Of a DNA stretch of 64,000 bases, positions 21,531 through 31,206 are shown one piece after another. The stretch's first letter is position 1, and each line of letters begins with the position of its first letter. The stretch spans positions 14,382,783-14,446,782 of the forward strand of contig NC_052506.1 in the NCBI RefSeq assembly GCF_014356525.2. The letters run 5' to 3'. This DNA comes from Nilaparvata lugens (lineage: Eukaryota; Arthropoda; Insecta; Hemiptera; Delphacidae). A program made the position numbers and the translations under genes. The notes below the pieces were generated by a model. That model saw only the letters and a program-made list of their open reading frames with translations. It made no database searches and was not told the DNA's origin.

Positions 21531-22844
21531 TCACATGTGCTCGTCGCACAAATTTTGTCCATCGGTTGAAAATAATTTCACACTGACTGGACTAATCCAT
21601 TCTTTTATCAAATAAGGTCCAGAATACCTGGGAAGTAATTTGGCAGTAATCTGATTACATGCTTTACTAACAGGATTTGATTTTAGGAAAACAATATCAC
21701 CTATCTTATATGGAATTGGATTTCTATACATATCATACCTCTTTTTACTGGAATTATGAGACTTCAATAAGTTATGATAAGCATCTTTCCATATTTTGTT
21801 AGTATCTTTAACAAACTTCGTTGGTAGTATATCATCAATTTTCCAAATATTGTTTATAGGATTATTAACCTTATGACGAAACATCAGTTCATGAGGAGAA
21901 AACTTGCTACTCTCATGGAAAGCACTATTGAATGCTAAGGGAAGCCACTGTAGAGTTAAATCCCATTTATTCTGTTTGTCATGATTAAAGCTAATAAGAC
22001 AAGATTTTAAATTACGATGTATTCTTTCTACTTGGTTAGGTTTAGGATTATATTCTGTTTGAGTTATATGCAAAATTCCCTTTTGGAAACAAAAGTTTTT
22101 AAAGAAATTTGATTTAAATTGAGGACCGTTATCAGAAACTACATATTTAGGGACACCAAAGTTTACAAATATTTTCTGAAGCTCCTTACATAAAGACTCA
22201 GAGGTTGCTTTTCGTAATGGAAGTAGCCATGAATACTTAGTGAAAGCATCCATACAGGAGAATATCATGGTGTTACCACTTGTTGTCCTTGGTAATGGCC
22301 CTACAAAGTCCAAGAACATTTTTTCCATTGGTTGTGAAGCAATAGATGAACAAAGATAACCATAATTAGTTTTTTGTGCTGGCTTACTCAATGAACATAA
22401 CTTGCAGGACTTGATGAAAGCAACTAGATCTTTAGAAATACCCTTCCAAATAAATTTTTGTTTTATTTTGTTTAGTGTTTTCAGAAAACCAGAGTGACCG
22501 CCATAAGTAGTTTCATGATAATATTTGAAAATCATGGGCTTCAAAATACTAGGAAGAACAATCTTGGGTTCCTGATTATTTCTGCTATTATAAAGAAGTA
22601 CCCCTTTAGAAATAGAATATGGAAAAATATCTTCTCCAGATTCCTTCTTATTCATTATCTCTATTATGAACGGATCCTTTTTTTGATAATCAGAAATCTC
22701 AGTAAAACATAGTGGAAAGTCAGATAGAGCAACGTTACACAAAGCAGGAGAATCAAGACTTTCAAATTCATTAGGAGAAACATTATCAGTAGATTCCTTA
22801 TCAGGATTTTCATCAAACATCCTACTTAGATAATCAGCAATCAC
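21531..22844 (-). CDS. pol: Gypsy pol, RNase H tail plus integrase
   Basis: 437 codons. The start (MIADYLSRM) is only where the open frame begins; it is the end of RNase H in the pol polyprotein. Integrase follows: the HHCC zinc motif (H110, H117, C147, C150 of this frame), the core with D179 (FLDFVGPLP), D238 (VSDNGPQF) and E273 (PNQVERIHR), and the C-terminal domain with KIGDIVFLK and LLPRYSGPYLI. It would insert the cDNA into the host chromosome. No chromodomain is evident. It is out of frame with the reverse transcriptase segment because of a single-base shift near 22970. Confidence 0.93.
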   Translation of the reverse strand: MIADYLSRMFDENPDKESTDNVSPNEFESLDSPALCNVALSDFPLCFTEISDYQKKDPFIIEIMNKKESGEDIFPYSISKGVLLYNSRNNQEPKIVLPSILKPMIFKYYHETTYGGHSGFLKTLNKIKQKFIWKGISKDLVAFIKSCKLCSLSKPAQKTNYGYLCSSIASQPMEKMFLDFVGPLPRTTSGNTMIFSCMDAFTKYSWLLPLRKATSESLCKELQKIFVNFGVPKYVVSDNGPQFKSNFFKNFCFQKGILHITQTEYNPKPNQVERIHRNLKSCLISFNHDKQNKWDLTLQWLPLAFNSAFHESSKFSPHELMFRHKVNNPINNIWKIDDILPTKFVKDTNKIWKDAYHNLLKSHNSSKKRYDMYRNPIPYKIGDIVFLKSNPVSKACNQITAKLLPRYSGPYLIKEWISPVSVKLFSTDGQNLCDEHM

Positions 22845-22918
22845 ATTATCAGTACCCTTGATATGTTTGACATCGAACTGGAAAGAACTTATTCTAAGAA
22901 TCCACCGGCCTATCCTTC

Positions 22919-24316
22919 CTAATGGCTTGGGATTCTTAAGTACCCATTGCAGAGCACTATTGTCAGTATGTAAGTAAATTTCGTATGCTCTAAGAAATAT
23001 CTGAACTTTTCAATACCAAATAACACAGCAAGTGCCTCTTTTTCATACGCCGAATATTTCCTTTCTAAAGTGGATAATGTTCTGGATGCAAATGCTATTG
23101 GGGCAAGAGTACCGTCATAATCCTGACTCAAGACACAGCCAATACCTACACTAGATGCATCTGTTTCCAGAACAAATCTACGATTAAAATCGGCAATTTT
23201 TAAAACAGGAGGCTGGGTAATTATCATTTTCAATTTGTCAAATGCTTGCTGGCATTCAGTACTCCAAATGAATTTTACATCTTTCTTTCGAAGTGCATTT
23301 AATGGGGCTGCAATGGTTGCCAGGTCGGGAATGAATTTATGGTAAAAATTCAACAAACCAATGAATCTCTGAATGTCTTTCACCCTTTTCGGTACAGGAC
23401 TGTTTACAATGGCCTTAGTTCTATCAGGGTCGATGCTAATAGAGTTGTGAGAGACAATGTGTCCAAGAAAAGATATTTTTGGAACACAAAATGAGACTTT
23501 GGTAGGATTAACAGTTAGACCTGCACTACGAAGACGGTTGAATACCTCTCTCAGTACTTCTAAGTGGGATTCAAGAGTTTCAGTGTATACAATTAAATCA
23601 TCAAGATAGAAATAAACGTTTTTAAATCTAAGGTCACCAAATATTTTCTCCATTAGGCTGGAAAGTACTTGAGCTCTAGAAGAAATTCCATTTGGAATTC
23701 TTTTATATTGGTAAAGTGCAAAAGGAGTAATGAAAGCAGTTAACTTTTTAGAACGTTCGGTAAGAGCAATCTGTCCATAAGCATTATTCAAATCAAGAGT
23801 AGAGAAGTACTTGGCTTTCGAAAAATGATGAAAGGATGTATTTAGATTTCCAATTGGTGCAGAAATTAATTCAATATTTTGATTTAGACGCCTATAATCT
23901 ACTACCAGTCTGAAATCTTTCTCTTCAGTGGGATTTTCAGTTTTTGGTACAAGAAAACAAGGGCTGCTATACTGAGAGTCAGAGTTTTCAATAACTCCAT
24001 CATCCAATAATTTCTGAATTTTACTTCTCATAACCTGAGTTTTGAAAGGAGTAAGAGGGAAAGGTTGACATCTAACAATTTTATTTGAAGTCAGTTTGAT
24101 ATCATACTGTACTAAATCAGTACTCCCTACTCTACTGGTCAATACATCAGGAAAGTCAGCAATGATTTTGTTCACCCTTTTCAATTCAAAATCAGAAAGA
24201 TGAGAAACATCTCCAGGAATAATTTTTTGAATAACATTACTAACCGAGAAATTTCTTTTATTAGCATTGTTGTTTGCATCACGAATTAAAGGAAATGTAG
24301 TACTAGGTTGAAGCAA
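22919..24316 (-). CDS. pol: Gypsy pol, reverse transcriptase and RNase H
   Basis: 465 codons carrying the reverse transcriptase: FRLVVDYRRLN (about 135-145), FSTLDLNNAYGQI (first catalytic Asp), and YLDDLIVYTE with the catalytic YLDD at 237-240. RNase H follows with TDASSVGIGCVLS (D386) and YEKEALAVLFGIEKFRYFLE. It copies element RNA into DNA. The frame begins near 24316 after a one-base shift from the protease frame and is lost again near 22970, where the continuation lies one base over; both breaks are close to short homopolymers. The initial Met is not a real start. Confidence 0.93.
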   Translation of the reverse strand: MLQPSTTFPLIRDANNNANKRNFSVSNVIQKIIPGDVSHLSDFELKRVNKIIADFPDVLTSRVGSTDLVQYDIKLTSNKIVRCQPFPLTPFKTQVMRSKIQKLLDDGVIENSDSQYSSPCFLVPKTENPTEEKDFRLVVDYRRLNQNIELISAPIGNLNTSFHHFSKAKYFSTLDLNNAYGQIALTERSKKLTAFITPFALYQYKRIPNGISSRAQVLSSLMEKIFGDLRFKNVYFYLDDLIVYTETLESHLEVLREVFNRLRSAGLTVNPTKVSFCVPKISFLGHIVSHNSISIDPDRTKAIVNSPVPKRVKDIQRFIGLLNFYHKFIPDLATIAAPLNALRKKDVKFIWSTECQQAFDKLKMIITQPPVLKIADFNRRFVLETDASSVGIGCVLSQDYDGTLAPIAFASRTLSTLERKYSAYEKEALAVLFGIEKFRYFLEHTKFTYILTIVLCNGYLRIPSH

Positions 24317-24810
24317 AAGAAGTATCGATTATTAGGTAAATCAATAATCATATCTGACATTTTTATAAAATTAGCACCAAGTATTATCTTGACTGGCAAA
24401 TCACTACTCAAAAGGAATTCAAACTTCCAAGTCATATGTTGCAATCTGATTTTCATAATACAAGCCTTTTTTATAGTCATATCAGAAGAATTAGCAGCAG
24501 AACAAATCAGGTTTTTATTGAATACATTGAAATCCACCTCATTACTTTTAGTCAACTCATGAAATAAGTTGTATGAAAGAAAGGAGTAAGAGGAACCAGT
24601 ATCAATCAAAGCAGACTGAGTTATTTTGCTATTTCCAAAGCTAACAGGAATAAAAGGCAGATTATTATTAGAATTGATAACGCCACAAAGTCCTTTTTTA
24701 ATCTTTCCTAATTGGTTTTTGTGAGTATAATTCTTTTTTATTTTTAGACTTGCATTAGAAATCAGGTGTTGTCTTTTGGAAAACCGCGCCGCTCGTTTTT
24801 TGAATAACAA
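24286..24810 (-). CDS. pol: Gypsy protease (start of pol)
   Basis: 174 codons in the -1 frame relative to gag, overlapping its 3' end. The retropepsin motif SALIDTGSSYSFLS places the catalytic Asp at residue 70, and IILGANFI is the expected flap-distal motif. Translation should begin by -1 frameshifting from gag at the slippery site 24795-24801, not at an independent start. The frame ends prematurely at 24286 because of a single-base shift before the reverse transcriptase. Confidence 0.88.
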   Translation of the reverse strand: MLFKKRAARFSKRQHLISNASLKIKKNYTHKNQLGKIKKGLCGVINSNNNLPFIPVSFGNSKITQSALIDTGSSYSFLSYNLFHELTKSNEVDFNVFNKNLICSAANSSDMTIKKACIMKIRLQHMTWKFEFLLSSDLPVKIILGANFIKMSDMIIDLPNNRYFFCFNLVLHFL

Positions 24811-26246
24811 TTACGAGAGATGTGACCTTTCTGATTGCATGTGTAGCATACACTATCATTCCTACGGTTGAAATTATTTTTATTGGGATTTTTATTATTA
24901 GAATTGCCAAAAGCATGATTTTGAACAGAAGTATTATTGTACAAATGCATTCTTTCATTATCAATGAAGGCAATATTTTGAGAATGAACTGCAAGCATAT
25001 TTAGGTCATTGAATGATTCAGGTTTTTTCATGAATACTAACCTACTTCTCTCTTGAGGATTAAGACCAGATATGATTGTACTTACAATTTCAGCTTCACT
25101 CTCATCCAATAATAATAATTTCGCTGCTTCTTTGATACTTGTCACGTATGATGATAGGGCTTCACAAGGTCCTTGCAATCTATCAAATTTATCTCTCTTA
25201 ATTGTTGAGAGAAGACGCTGAGGGATAAAATATTTCAACAAGTCAAGGTGAAATTGTTTGAAGCTAGCATTAGAATTCAAAGAGTACAATATTTTATCAC
25301 CTAGAGGTCCAGTTGTATAAGGAACAAGAATTTGCAATAGGCTTGTGTCAGACATAACTGATAAATCATGAATTTTTATAGCAGCTTCCAAGAATTTCAA
25401 TAAGCTATCAATATTTAATCCATCACAAGGCTGAAGATTTTTCAAGAAGCTTTCTACAGGATTTCTCAATTTATTGTAGAAACTTGAATCAATTTCCAAA
25501 GTTGGTCTAGGGATCAAATTATTAACTTGATAACCATGATTGAGTTTTGATGGACCAATATTTTCAAATTCAGTTGTAGACTCACCACTTGTACCAGGTT
25601 CACACAATGTAACAGCACAAGTATCCTTTGAACTAGTTCCTAAATTTTTATTAATTACAACTTTAGATTGACTAGGAAAAGGTTCCAGTAAAGCAGCTGG
25701 ATTCGGTGATGGTGGTCTAGATGGAGCAATCAAGCTTTGTAGTTCAATAATTCTATTATAACAATCAATAAAATGTTTTGCAAATTTCGAAAGCTCATCC
25801 AAATTTTCAGTTAAGACAAAAGTTTCTTCACTCTCAGTTTGTAAAAATACAATAATTTGTTTCATCCTATTTAAATAATGCATAAATATTGACTCAATTT
25901 TTACTACATTAGCTCTGATTACAGTTCTGTAATATCCAGTTTGCACACCATTTTGTACAGTGTCAATAAGTTCCATTACTTTTGGAAGTTTTTCTCTAAG
26001 ACAATTGACTGACTCATTATAACTTGACAAATTATGAATAATTTGATTGGTACTATTACCTGCTAATGAACGATAGCTAGATCTAAGATTACTCACATTG
26101 CATGACTCAAGACTTGACAAGTCTTCTCCCAAGGTCATGAGTTCAAAAACAAGGTTAGGTTTCACAAGATAATCAGGAATAATTTTCTGAGTTAAAAATT
26201 TACTCAGATCAATTTCATCAGAAATAGTCTGATTTAGTTTTTCCAT
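24762..26246 (-). CDS. gag: Gypsy Gag
   Basis: 494 codons from ATG at 26246, intact. The N-terminal half is helical and polar, the middle is rich in Ser and Pro (residues about 165-220), and a capsid-like helical region follows. A CCHC zinc knuckle (CYTCNQKGHISRNC, residues 467-480) lies just before the stop and would bind element RNA during particle assembly. The C-terminus overlaps the protease frame, the arrangement used for -1 frameshifting. The ATG is about 200 bases inside the 5' LTR, giving a normal short leader. Confidence 0.93.
   Translation of the reverse strand: MEKLNQTISDEIDLSKFLTQKIIPDYLVKPNLVFELMTLGEDLSSLESCNVSNLRSSYRSLAGNSTNQIIHNLSSYNESVNCLREKLPKVMELIDTVQNGVQTGYYRTVIRANVVKIESIFMHYLNRMKQIIVFLQTESEETFVLTENLDELSKFAKHFIDCYNRIIELQSLIAPSRPPSPNPAALLEPFPSQSKVVINKNLGTSSKDTCAVTLCEPGTSGESTTEFENIGPSKLNHGYQVNNLIPRPTLEIDSSFYNKLRNPVESFLKNLQPCDGLNIDSLLKFLEAAIKIHDLSVMSDTSLLQILVPYTTGPLGDKILYSLNSNASFKQFHLDLLKYFIPQRLLSTIKRDKFDRLQGPCEALSSYVTSIKEAAKLLLLDESEAEIVSTIISGLNPQERSRLVFMKKPESFNDLNMLAVHSQNIAFIDNERMHLYNNTSVQNHAFGNSNNKNPNKNNFNRRNDSVCYTCNQKGHISRNCYSKNERRGFPKDNT
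24795..24801 (-). promoter_or_regulatory. -1 ribosomal frameshift slippery site
   Basis: The minus strand reads A AAA AAC, with codon boundaries exactly in the gag frame (TCA AAA AAC GAG), a classical X XXY YYZ heptamer. It lies 33 bases before the gag stop, inside the gag-protease overlap, and the protease is in the -1 frame. A GC-rich stretch (GAGCGGCGCGG) follows and could form part of a stimulatory structure. Confidence 0.8.
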
Positions 26247-26420
26247 GATTACAAAATTTACAAAATCGATGGTTATAGCAAGTGAAACAATTCAATACGG
26301 TACAAAATACAAATCATGAAAATAATTGCTCAGTACTAAGCTCTCTCTCAGTAACCATACTAAATAAATTATACTTCAATTTCAACCAAGATTTCCATAT
26401 AAATTAAAAGGCAGAACCAC

Positions 26421-26445
26421 ATTAGAACCACGTTCTGCTACCAAT
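26421..26445 (-). promoter_or_regulatory. Gypsy primer binding site (candidate)
   Basis: Directly inside the 5' LTR the minus strand reads AT then TGGTAGCAGAACGTGG. A TGG start is expected for pairing with a tRNA 3' CCA end. The tRNA species was not identified. Confidence 0.55.
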
Positions 26446-27305
26446 TGTAACCAACCCTATTTGAGTAATCTCAAATAAGACTGCCTAACAAGTAGGAAGC
26501 AATGCTGGTCATGAGGGCCAGTGAATATTTTGGCAATCCTGGCTGAAATAAAATTTAAGCCAAGTCCGATTGAATCTTATATTTTCAACATTAAAAATCA
26601 ATTTCATTTCTGAAGTTACAAAATATTCAGTTTACAAGTTTTGATTATTAAATCTATGTTAGTAACCCGGTAGGCCTACAACTGAAGCTTCAGTGTGATG
26701 TGGAATCGTAGATAAGCGACGATTAACGAAGTTTGAAACTCATAAAATTCGATGGACTTGGTTGAATTAGAAGCCGAATTGTAAAACAAGTGTTCTGCTT
26801 ACCCCACTTCGAATTGTAAATTTAACTTTCATACTGTACTTGAATTCCAAAATTTGTAATTTGCTTGAGTTTATGGAAAATGTTTAGTCTCCTTCATCCT
26901 GTATTTATCCTGGTATTATATTTGTCCGGTCATTCAAAATTAATGGTAAAATAAAAAAAACCCAACTGGGGTTATTCAAATATAAAATTCAATCAGGCAT
27001 TGTAGATTTACATTTTATGCTACTTTAGCATAATTTAAAAGAAAAATTTTGTAGTAAAAAATTTAGATATTTCATAATTCAAATCACATGCTACATTTTG
27101 AGATGCCACAGCTAGGCCTTTTAGAACAAGAAGAAAAGGAAATCGCTGGCTGGTCAACCGACAAGGCTTCGTCCAGTTGTACCAATCCAACAAATCAAAA
27201 TTATTAACTAGAAATTTAATAAATGGATATTCAAAGTTATGTCCAAATAAGGAGAAAATAAAATAAATAAAATTAAATTAAGTAATTAATAAATTTTTTG
27301 GTACA
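26446..27305 (-). repeat. Gypsy 5' LTR
   Basis: 860-bp LTR, pair of 20053-20914. As the upstream LTR it should hold the promoter and transcription start of the element. No promoter box was assigned with confidence. Confidence 0.95.
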
Positions 27306-27309
27306 ATAT

Positions 27310-27963
27310 GATAGTGATAGGTAGAATTATGGATTCACAAGAACCGGTAAAGTTTCAACGTGGTAAGTATTCTTTTGTAATATCAGTGGCAATTACGACA
27401 GAACTCACTTCGAGATAACAAGATAAGAATTTTCGAAAAATCCAGTTCAAGATCGAAAGGTACAGAGCTGTCGATGTCAATCAACAAGTCCATTCATTTA
27501 ATACTTCTAGACTTTTGTCACAGCCATGAATTTATGTTTATTGAAACTTTTCTGGAAATTAGTAATCTGTTAAAGACACATCAAGTTGGTTGAGTAGGTT
27601 AGCAACAATCGTAGTTAACTACGGACTAGTACTTGTGCTCAAATCTCATTATAGAATCATCTCTCTTGTCGAAGAAAAGCTCCAAGTTGGCAACTTCACA
27701 GAATGACATTTAAAACTTTGGGATTCTCAACTTGGCACAAGTTGAACATTCGACTTCCCTGCTATTATCCCCACAAACAGACTAACAGAAATGCAAGTTT
27801 GGATTCAATCCTCTTCTCTCCAGCAGTGTTGGAGAGCTGGCTTATATAGGCACTGTGAACACTGATGCATCTTACGCGCTTGTAAAGATAACTGTTATAA
27901 CAAAGTTACTCTGGCTGAATTTGTGCAGACTAGGAATTAAATCGATAGATTGAAATTGGGAAG
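27310..27963. other. Intergenic, no gene seen
   Basis: Unique-looking sequence between the gypsy target duplication and the piggyBac-type MITE. No open frame or domain was recognised. Confidence 0.4.
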
Positions 27964-27967
27964 TTAA

Positions 27968-28450
27968 CCTTCCGGCAGTCGCGCTGTTGTAAAAAGTACA
28001 ACAGTGTCAGTTTTTTTGCTGCACAAAACTATTGAATGGGGTGGTATCAGTGAATGAGTCACCTATGCATTCCAAGACTTTCCTCCATTACTCCATTGAG
28101 TTGCAGTATCAACCGAGCAATGGTTCATTCTTTAGGTGTCATTATTAGTCGCGACAGTGCATAAGTCGCACTGTGCATAAGATAGGGAAAAGACTGTATA
28201 CGGGGACTGTAAACGAACCAATAACACAGAATTGATGGCTTTGCTTGATGTACTCTATTGGGCTATGAAATGGTAATCATTCAAATGTTCATAGGCGTAA
28301 AATAATCCAAGAAGAAAGAAAAAATTATTATACAATTAATATTATTGTTTTGACAGTAAACAGAGTACATAACACTTGGAAAATTGGATGTTGTACAAAA
28401 TACAACACGCGACTGCTCGAGTGATTGAGAAGGGCGCAACTACCGGAAGG
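27968..28450. mobile_element. PiggyBac-type MITE (483 bp)
   Basis: Both ends begin CCTTCCGG (right end in reverse complement) and are flanked by TTAA (27964-27967 and 28451-28454), the piggyBac target. The subterminal motif TGTTGTA...TACAACA is present near both ends. There is no coding capacity, so a transposase would be needed in trans. None of the transposase copies at 44-60 kb has matching visible termini. Confidence 0.82.
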
Positions 28451-28535
28451 TTAACAATGTGAGATCTCACGAAAAATTATTCATCATTCTCTAATACATT
28501 GATTCAACTTCATTCATGTAAAATTCAAGTTTCAA

Positions 28536-28539
<4 letters not shown>

Positions 28540-28572
<33 letters not shown>
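28540..28572. repeat. (TA)n microsatellite
   Basis: Pure TA run that forms the abrupt left limit of the jockey-like LINE coding sequence. Confidence 0.9.
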
Positions 28573-28574
<2 letters not shown>

Positions 28575-28697
28575 TTTGTCTTGAGAGGAACGTGATTGCT
28601 GCCATCTCCTTCTTGCTCTTCGTTTTTCCACAATCATTTCTCTGATTTCCGCAGGTTAATTATTTCCAGTGGTTCTTCTTCTGGATTGTGGAGTATT

Positions 28698-29496
28698 CTA
28701 ACTTAACTGGAGTATTAGTAACTTCTCTAACTCCCGATCAATCTGTTCTTCGTTTCTTAATGGTGAGTACAACTCTATTCTTTCATCCAGCATCTGTTGG
28801 AAACCATCCCCATCCGTGTGGCTGTTGACTAGCGCAGGACAAGCATTTTCCTTTCGTAGAATTGAATCACTCAAAGTCAAAATGATGGGTGAGTGGTCCG
28901 AATTTAGATCGAAACTATCCTCTAAATGCAAATAATTTACCGATATATTCCTTCTCAAGATCTGGGATTTTCCTTGTATCGGTGGGCCAGTAGGTTGGTT
29001 TACCAGTTGAAAGAGCTTCGCACCTCATCTCTCTCATTGCTTCATAGAGCTGTTTTCCCTTGTGTGTTGTTAAGCGCGATCCCCAATGCACGTGCTTTGC
29101 ATTGAAATCTCCACCAAGAATGAATTTGTCTTCTAACATATCAAGAAATGATAGATATTCATCTTTTCTGATATAATATCTGGGAGGACAGTAAATAGCT
29201 GCAACAACAAAATGATAATTGACTGCTTTCACTGCTACACCTGTCAATTGTATTCTATCACTTTCGAGTTTCACTTTTTCATGATGTTGTAGATTGTCTC
29301 TGATGATGATGACACTCCCACCCATTGCGACATTGCTGGGATGTAAAGCATGATAGATCCTATAGCCTTTGAATTTTATAAACGACTGCTTTGTAAAATG
29401 AGTCTCAGATATAAGACATATATCTATTTTTTCTATGTTTAGAACTGCTTCCAACTCCTGTTGCCGTTGTAACAATCCATTTGCGTTCCATTCCAT
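28698..29496 (-). pseudogene. Jockey-like ORF2, endonuclease domain
   Basis: The APE-type endonuclease that nicks the target for target-primed reverse transcription. Conserved blocks in order: MEWNANGLLQRQQEL, ICLISETHF (catalytic Glu), GGSVIIIRDNL, VAAIYCPPR, FILGGDFNAKHVHWGSR (catalytic Asp and Asn), and after a frame change near 28940 the SDHSPIILTLS block with the active-site His. The two pieces are in different frames, and the sequence continues degenerately to 28573. No reverse transcriptase follows. The Met at 29496 is a plausible true start because this family begins shortly before WNANGL. Confidence 0.85.
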
Positions 29497-29572
29497 TATT
29501 TTTAGTGAATTTGAATTGCGGTAGTTTACTTTGTTCTAACTTCTGAAATTCATACTGCAGTGAGGTGATTAT

Positions 29573-30846
29573 TTATTCTTGTTCATCCAGTTTTGCCAAG
29601 ATGAGCTGCAAAATATTATTGTTATCTCCTACTTCACTTTTTGGCTCTCCCAATATTGGTCTATTTTCTTTTGAGACAATCTGGGCGAAAGTTAATTTCT
29701 TAACCGTTTGCAATTCGATTGCGACAGTGCAGCCTCGATAGCTGGCTGGATGTGCCTTCCCGCAATGAATACGTTTTGGTAAAGCATCACTGGGTTCTGT
29801 ACAGTCTTTTGTTTGATGCTTACCTGCACACTTTACACACCTAGGCTCCTTGTTACAGTATTTTTGTGTGTGACCGTATGCTTGGCATCGTTTGCATTGC
29901 GGTATCAGGTTGGCCTTCTTCAGCGCTTCCACTTCCACTTTGCAACCAAGTATATTTTTAAGTTCAAAAACTTTTTTTGTATTTTCTTCCGCACTGAATG
30001 AGACTATGAACATATCCAATGGCTCTTTTGTCTTCCACTTTAGCTTATTTACAACTTCTAGAACTTTCAATCCTCGTATCTTCAAATCTTCCAGTATCAT
30101 GTCCGTACTGCAAGAGTGATGGAGTTTTTTAATCATTACTCTTATTGGTCTCGACTGCTTATCTTCATAGAAATGCCACTTAAATCCGTCATTAATCAGT
30201 TCTCTGGTAACATTCCGATAAGTTGCGGAGTCGACTGCATTTATTTTGAAAGTTTCTCTACTCAAGAGTTCTATTCTAAATTTGTCAGCTTTGACTTTTT
30301 TCAAACTCTTAAGGAGTCCATCTAGATTCTTGATACCATCCACTATGATTGGGGTGGTGGCATTTCTTTCTTCTCTCTCTTCTCCACGTCAGTGGTTTTA
30401 GAATTTAAGTTCTGTTGAATTCTTTTTGCAGACACATTTTTGACTTTTGGCGATGGAGAACTAGGCTTCCTCTTCTTGGTAGCCCGCTTAGTACGAGTCC
30501 TGATCCATTCCGTTTCTTCGGCCAATTCTTCCTCATTTGTTGAGTAGTTCTCGGCTGCTGAGCTAATAGGCTGTGAACTGTGAATCTTCTTCTCAATATT
30601 CAGAAATCTTGCTTCCAAATCCTGCACTTTTCTTAACAGTTCTAAGTTGCTCTTCTCCAATTCCTTCCTCTTCTCATCGGTCTCTTTCCAGGCGATGAAA
30701 AGTACCTGCTCGGTTGAAGTTTCGAGTTTATTTAATTTGATATATTTATCCGGTGAGCACTGGATCTCTGATGTATTTAGCATGGTATTGGTGTACATAC
30801 TGTCGTTAGTGGCTTCCTGTTCTCCTTGCTTCATTAAGTTAGACAT
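29573..30846 (-). pseudogene. Jockey-like ORF1 (Gag-like), one frameshift
   Basis: Starts at ATG 30846. The first part (to about 30360) is a polar, coiled-coil-prone region (KETDEKRKELEKSNLELLRK) and a basic KRATKKRKPSSPSPK stretch. A one-base shift near 30360 moves it into the frame 30343-29573, which carries the PRE_C2HC-type domain (INAVDSATYRNVTRELINDG) and zinc knuckles CKRCQAYGHTQKYC and CVKCAGKHQTKDC. A third knuckle has lost its first Cys (RIHCGKAHPASYRGC). The protein would coat element RNA. It ends about 80 bases before the endonuclease ORF. Confidence 0.85.
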
Positions 30847-30960
30847 ATTTTGAAAACATACCTTTCAAACAGCCCTCGTATCAACACTCACGCACACGGA
30901 AACACAAACGCGAGCTTTAGAACGGCCGCGAAAAGCAGGTCGCTTCGCTTGCATGAATTC

Positions 30961-31173
30961 TATAATCCCATATGAGTACAAGAGTTACCATAAAAGTGAA
31001 CTAAACTAATCACAATTACCAAAAAATGTGAACTGAACTCATCAAAATTTACTGATCAATGTAAACATTTCTATTTCTGGAGTTAAAATTATTCCCTCGT
31101 GTAATTTATCGAAATCTTATGATAATAATCCAATAGCACTCTATTCTAGATCCACTCTAAATTTTATACAGAA
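30961..31173. other. Short intergenic segment
   Basis: No feature seen between the LINE 5' end and the Helitron-like terminus. Confidence 0.4.
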
Positions 31174-31206
31174 CTAGCAGGGTACCCGTGCTTCGCTACG
31201 GGAATT
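31174..31206 (-). mobile_element. Helitron-like 3' terminus
   Basis: In minus orientation CCCGTAGCGAAGCACGGG forms a hairpin, followed by TACCCTG and CTAG (31177-31174). This is the structure of a Helitron 3' end. The body would extend to the right, but its 5' end was not found. Confidence 0.5.

Larger units (their letters stand above)
20053..27305 (-). mobile_element. Ty3/gypsy LTR retrotransposon, near full length
   Basis: A 7253-bp element bounded by two LTRs of 862 and 860 bp beginning TGTAACCAACCC and ending GGTACA on the plus strand. A perfect 4-bp duplication ATAT lies at 20049-20052 and 27306-27309, as expected for gypsy-group insertion. Genes read on the minus strand: gag (26246-24762), then protease, reverse transcriptase/RNase H and integrase (24810-21531). 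No env is present. The LTRs differ mainly by homopolymer indels, implying recent insertion, yet pol has two single-base frameshifts, so this copy as assembled is not intact. Confidence 0.95.
28573..30960 (-). mobile_element. Jockey-like LINE, 5' half only
   Basis: Reading on the minus strand from about 30960: a GC-rich 5' leader (GCGGCCG, then GCTCGCGTTTG), ORF1, then the endonuclease part of ORF2. The sequence stops at the (TA)n tract at 28572 within the linker after the endonuclease (still coding-like: EIREMIVEKRRARRRWQQSR). The reverse transcriptase and 3' tail are missing. LINE copies normally lose their 5' ends, so loss of the 3' half points to a later deletion or recombination. Confidence 0.8.

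Noticed and set aside
29813..30325. Plus-strand frames opposite jockey ORF1
   Set aside because: They are antisense shadows of the zinc-knuckle ORF1 on the minus strand.
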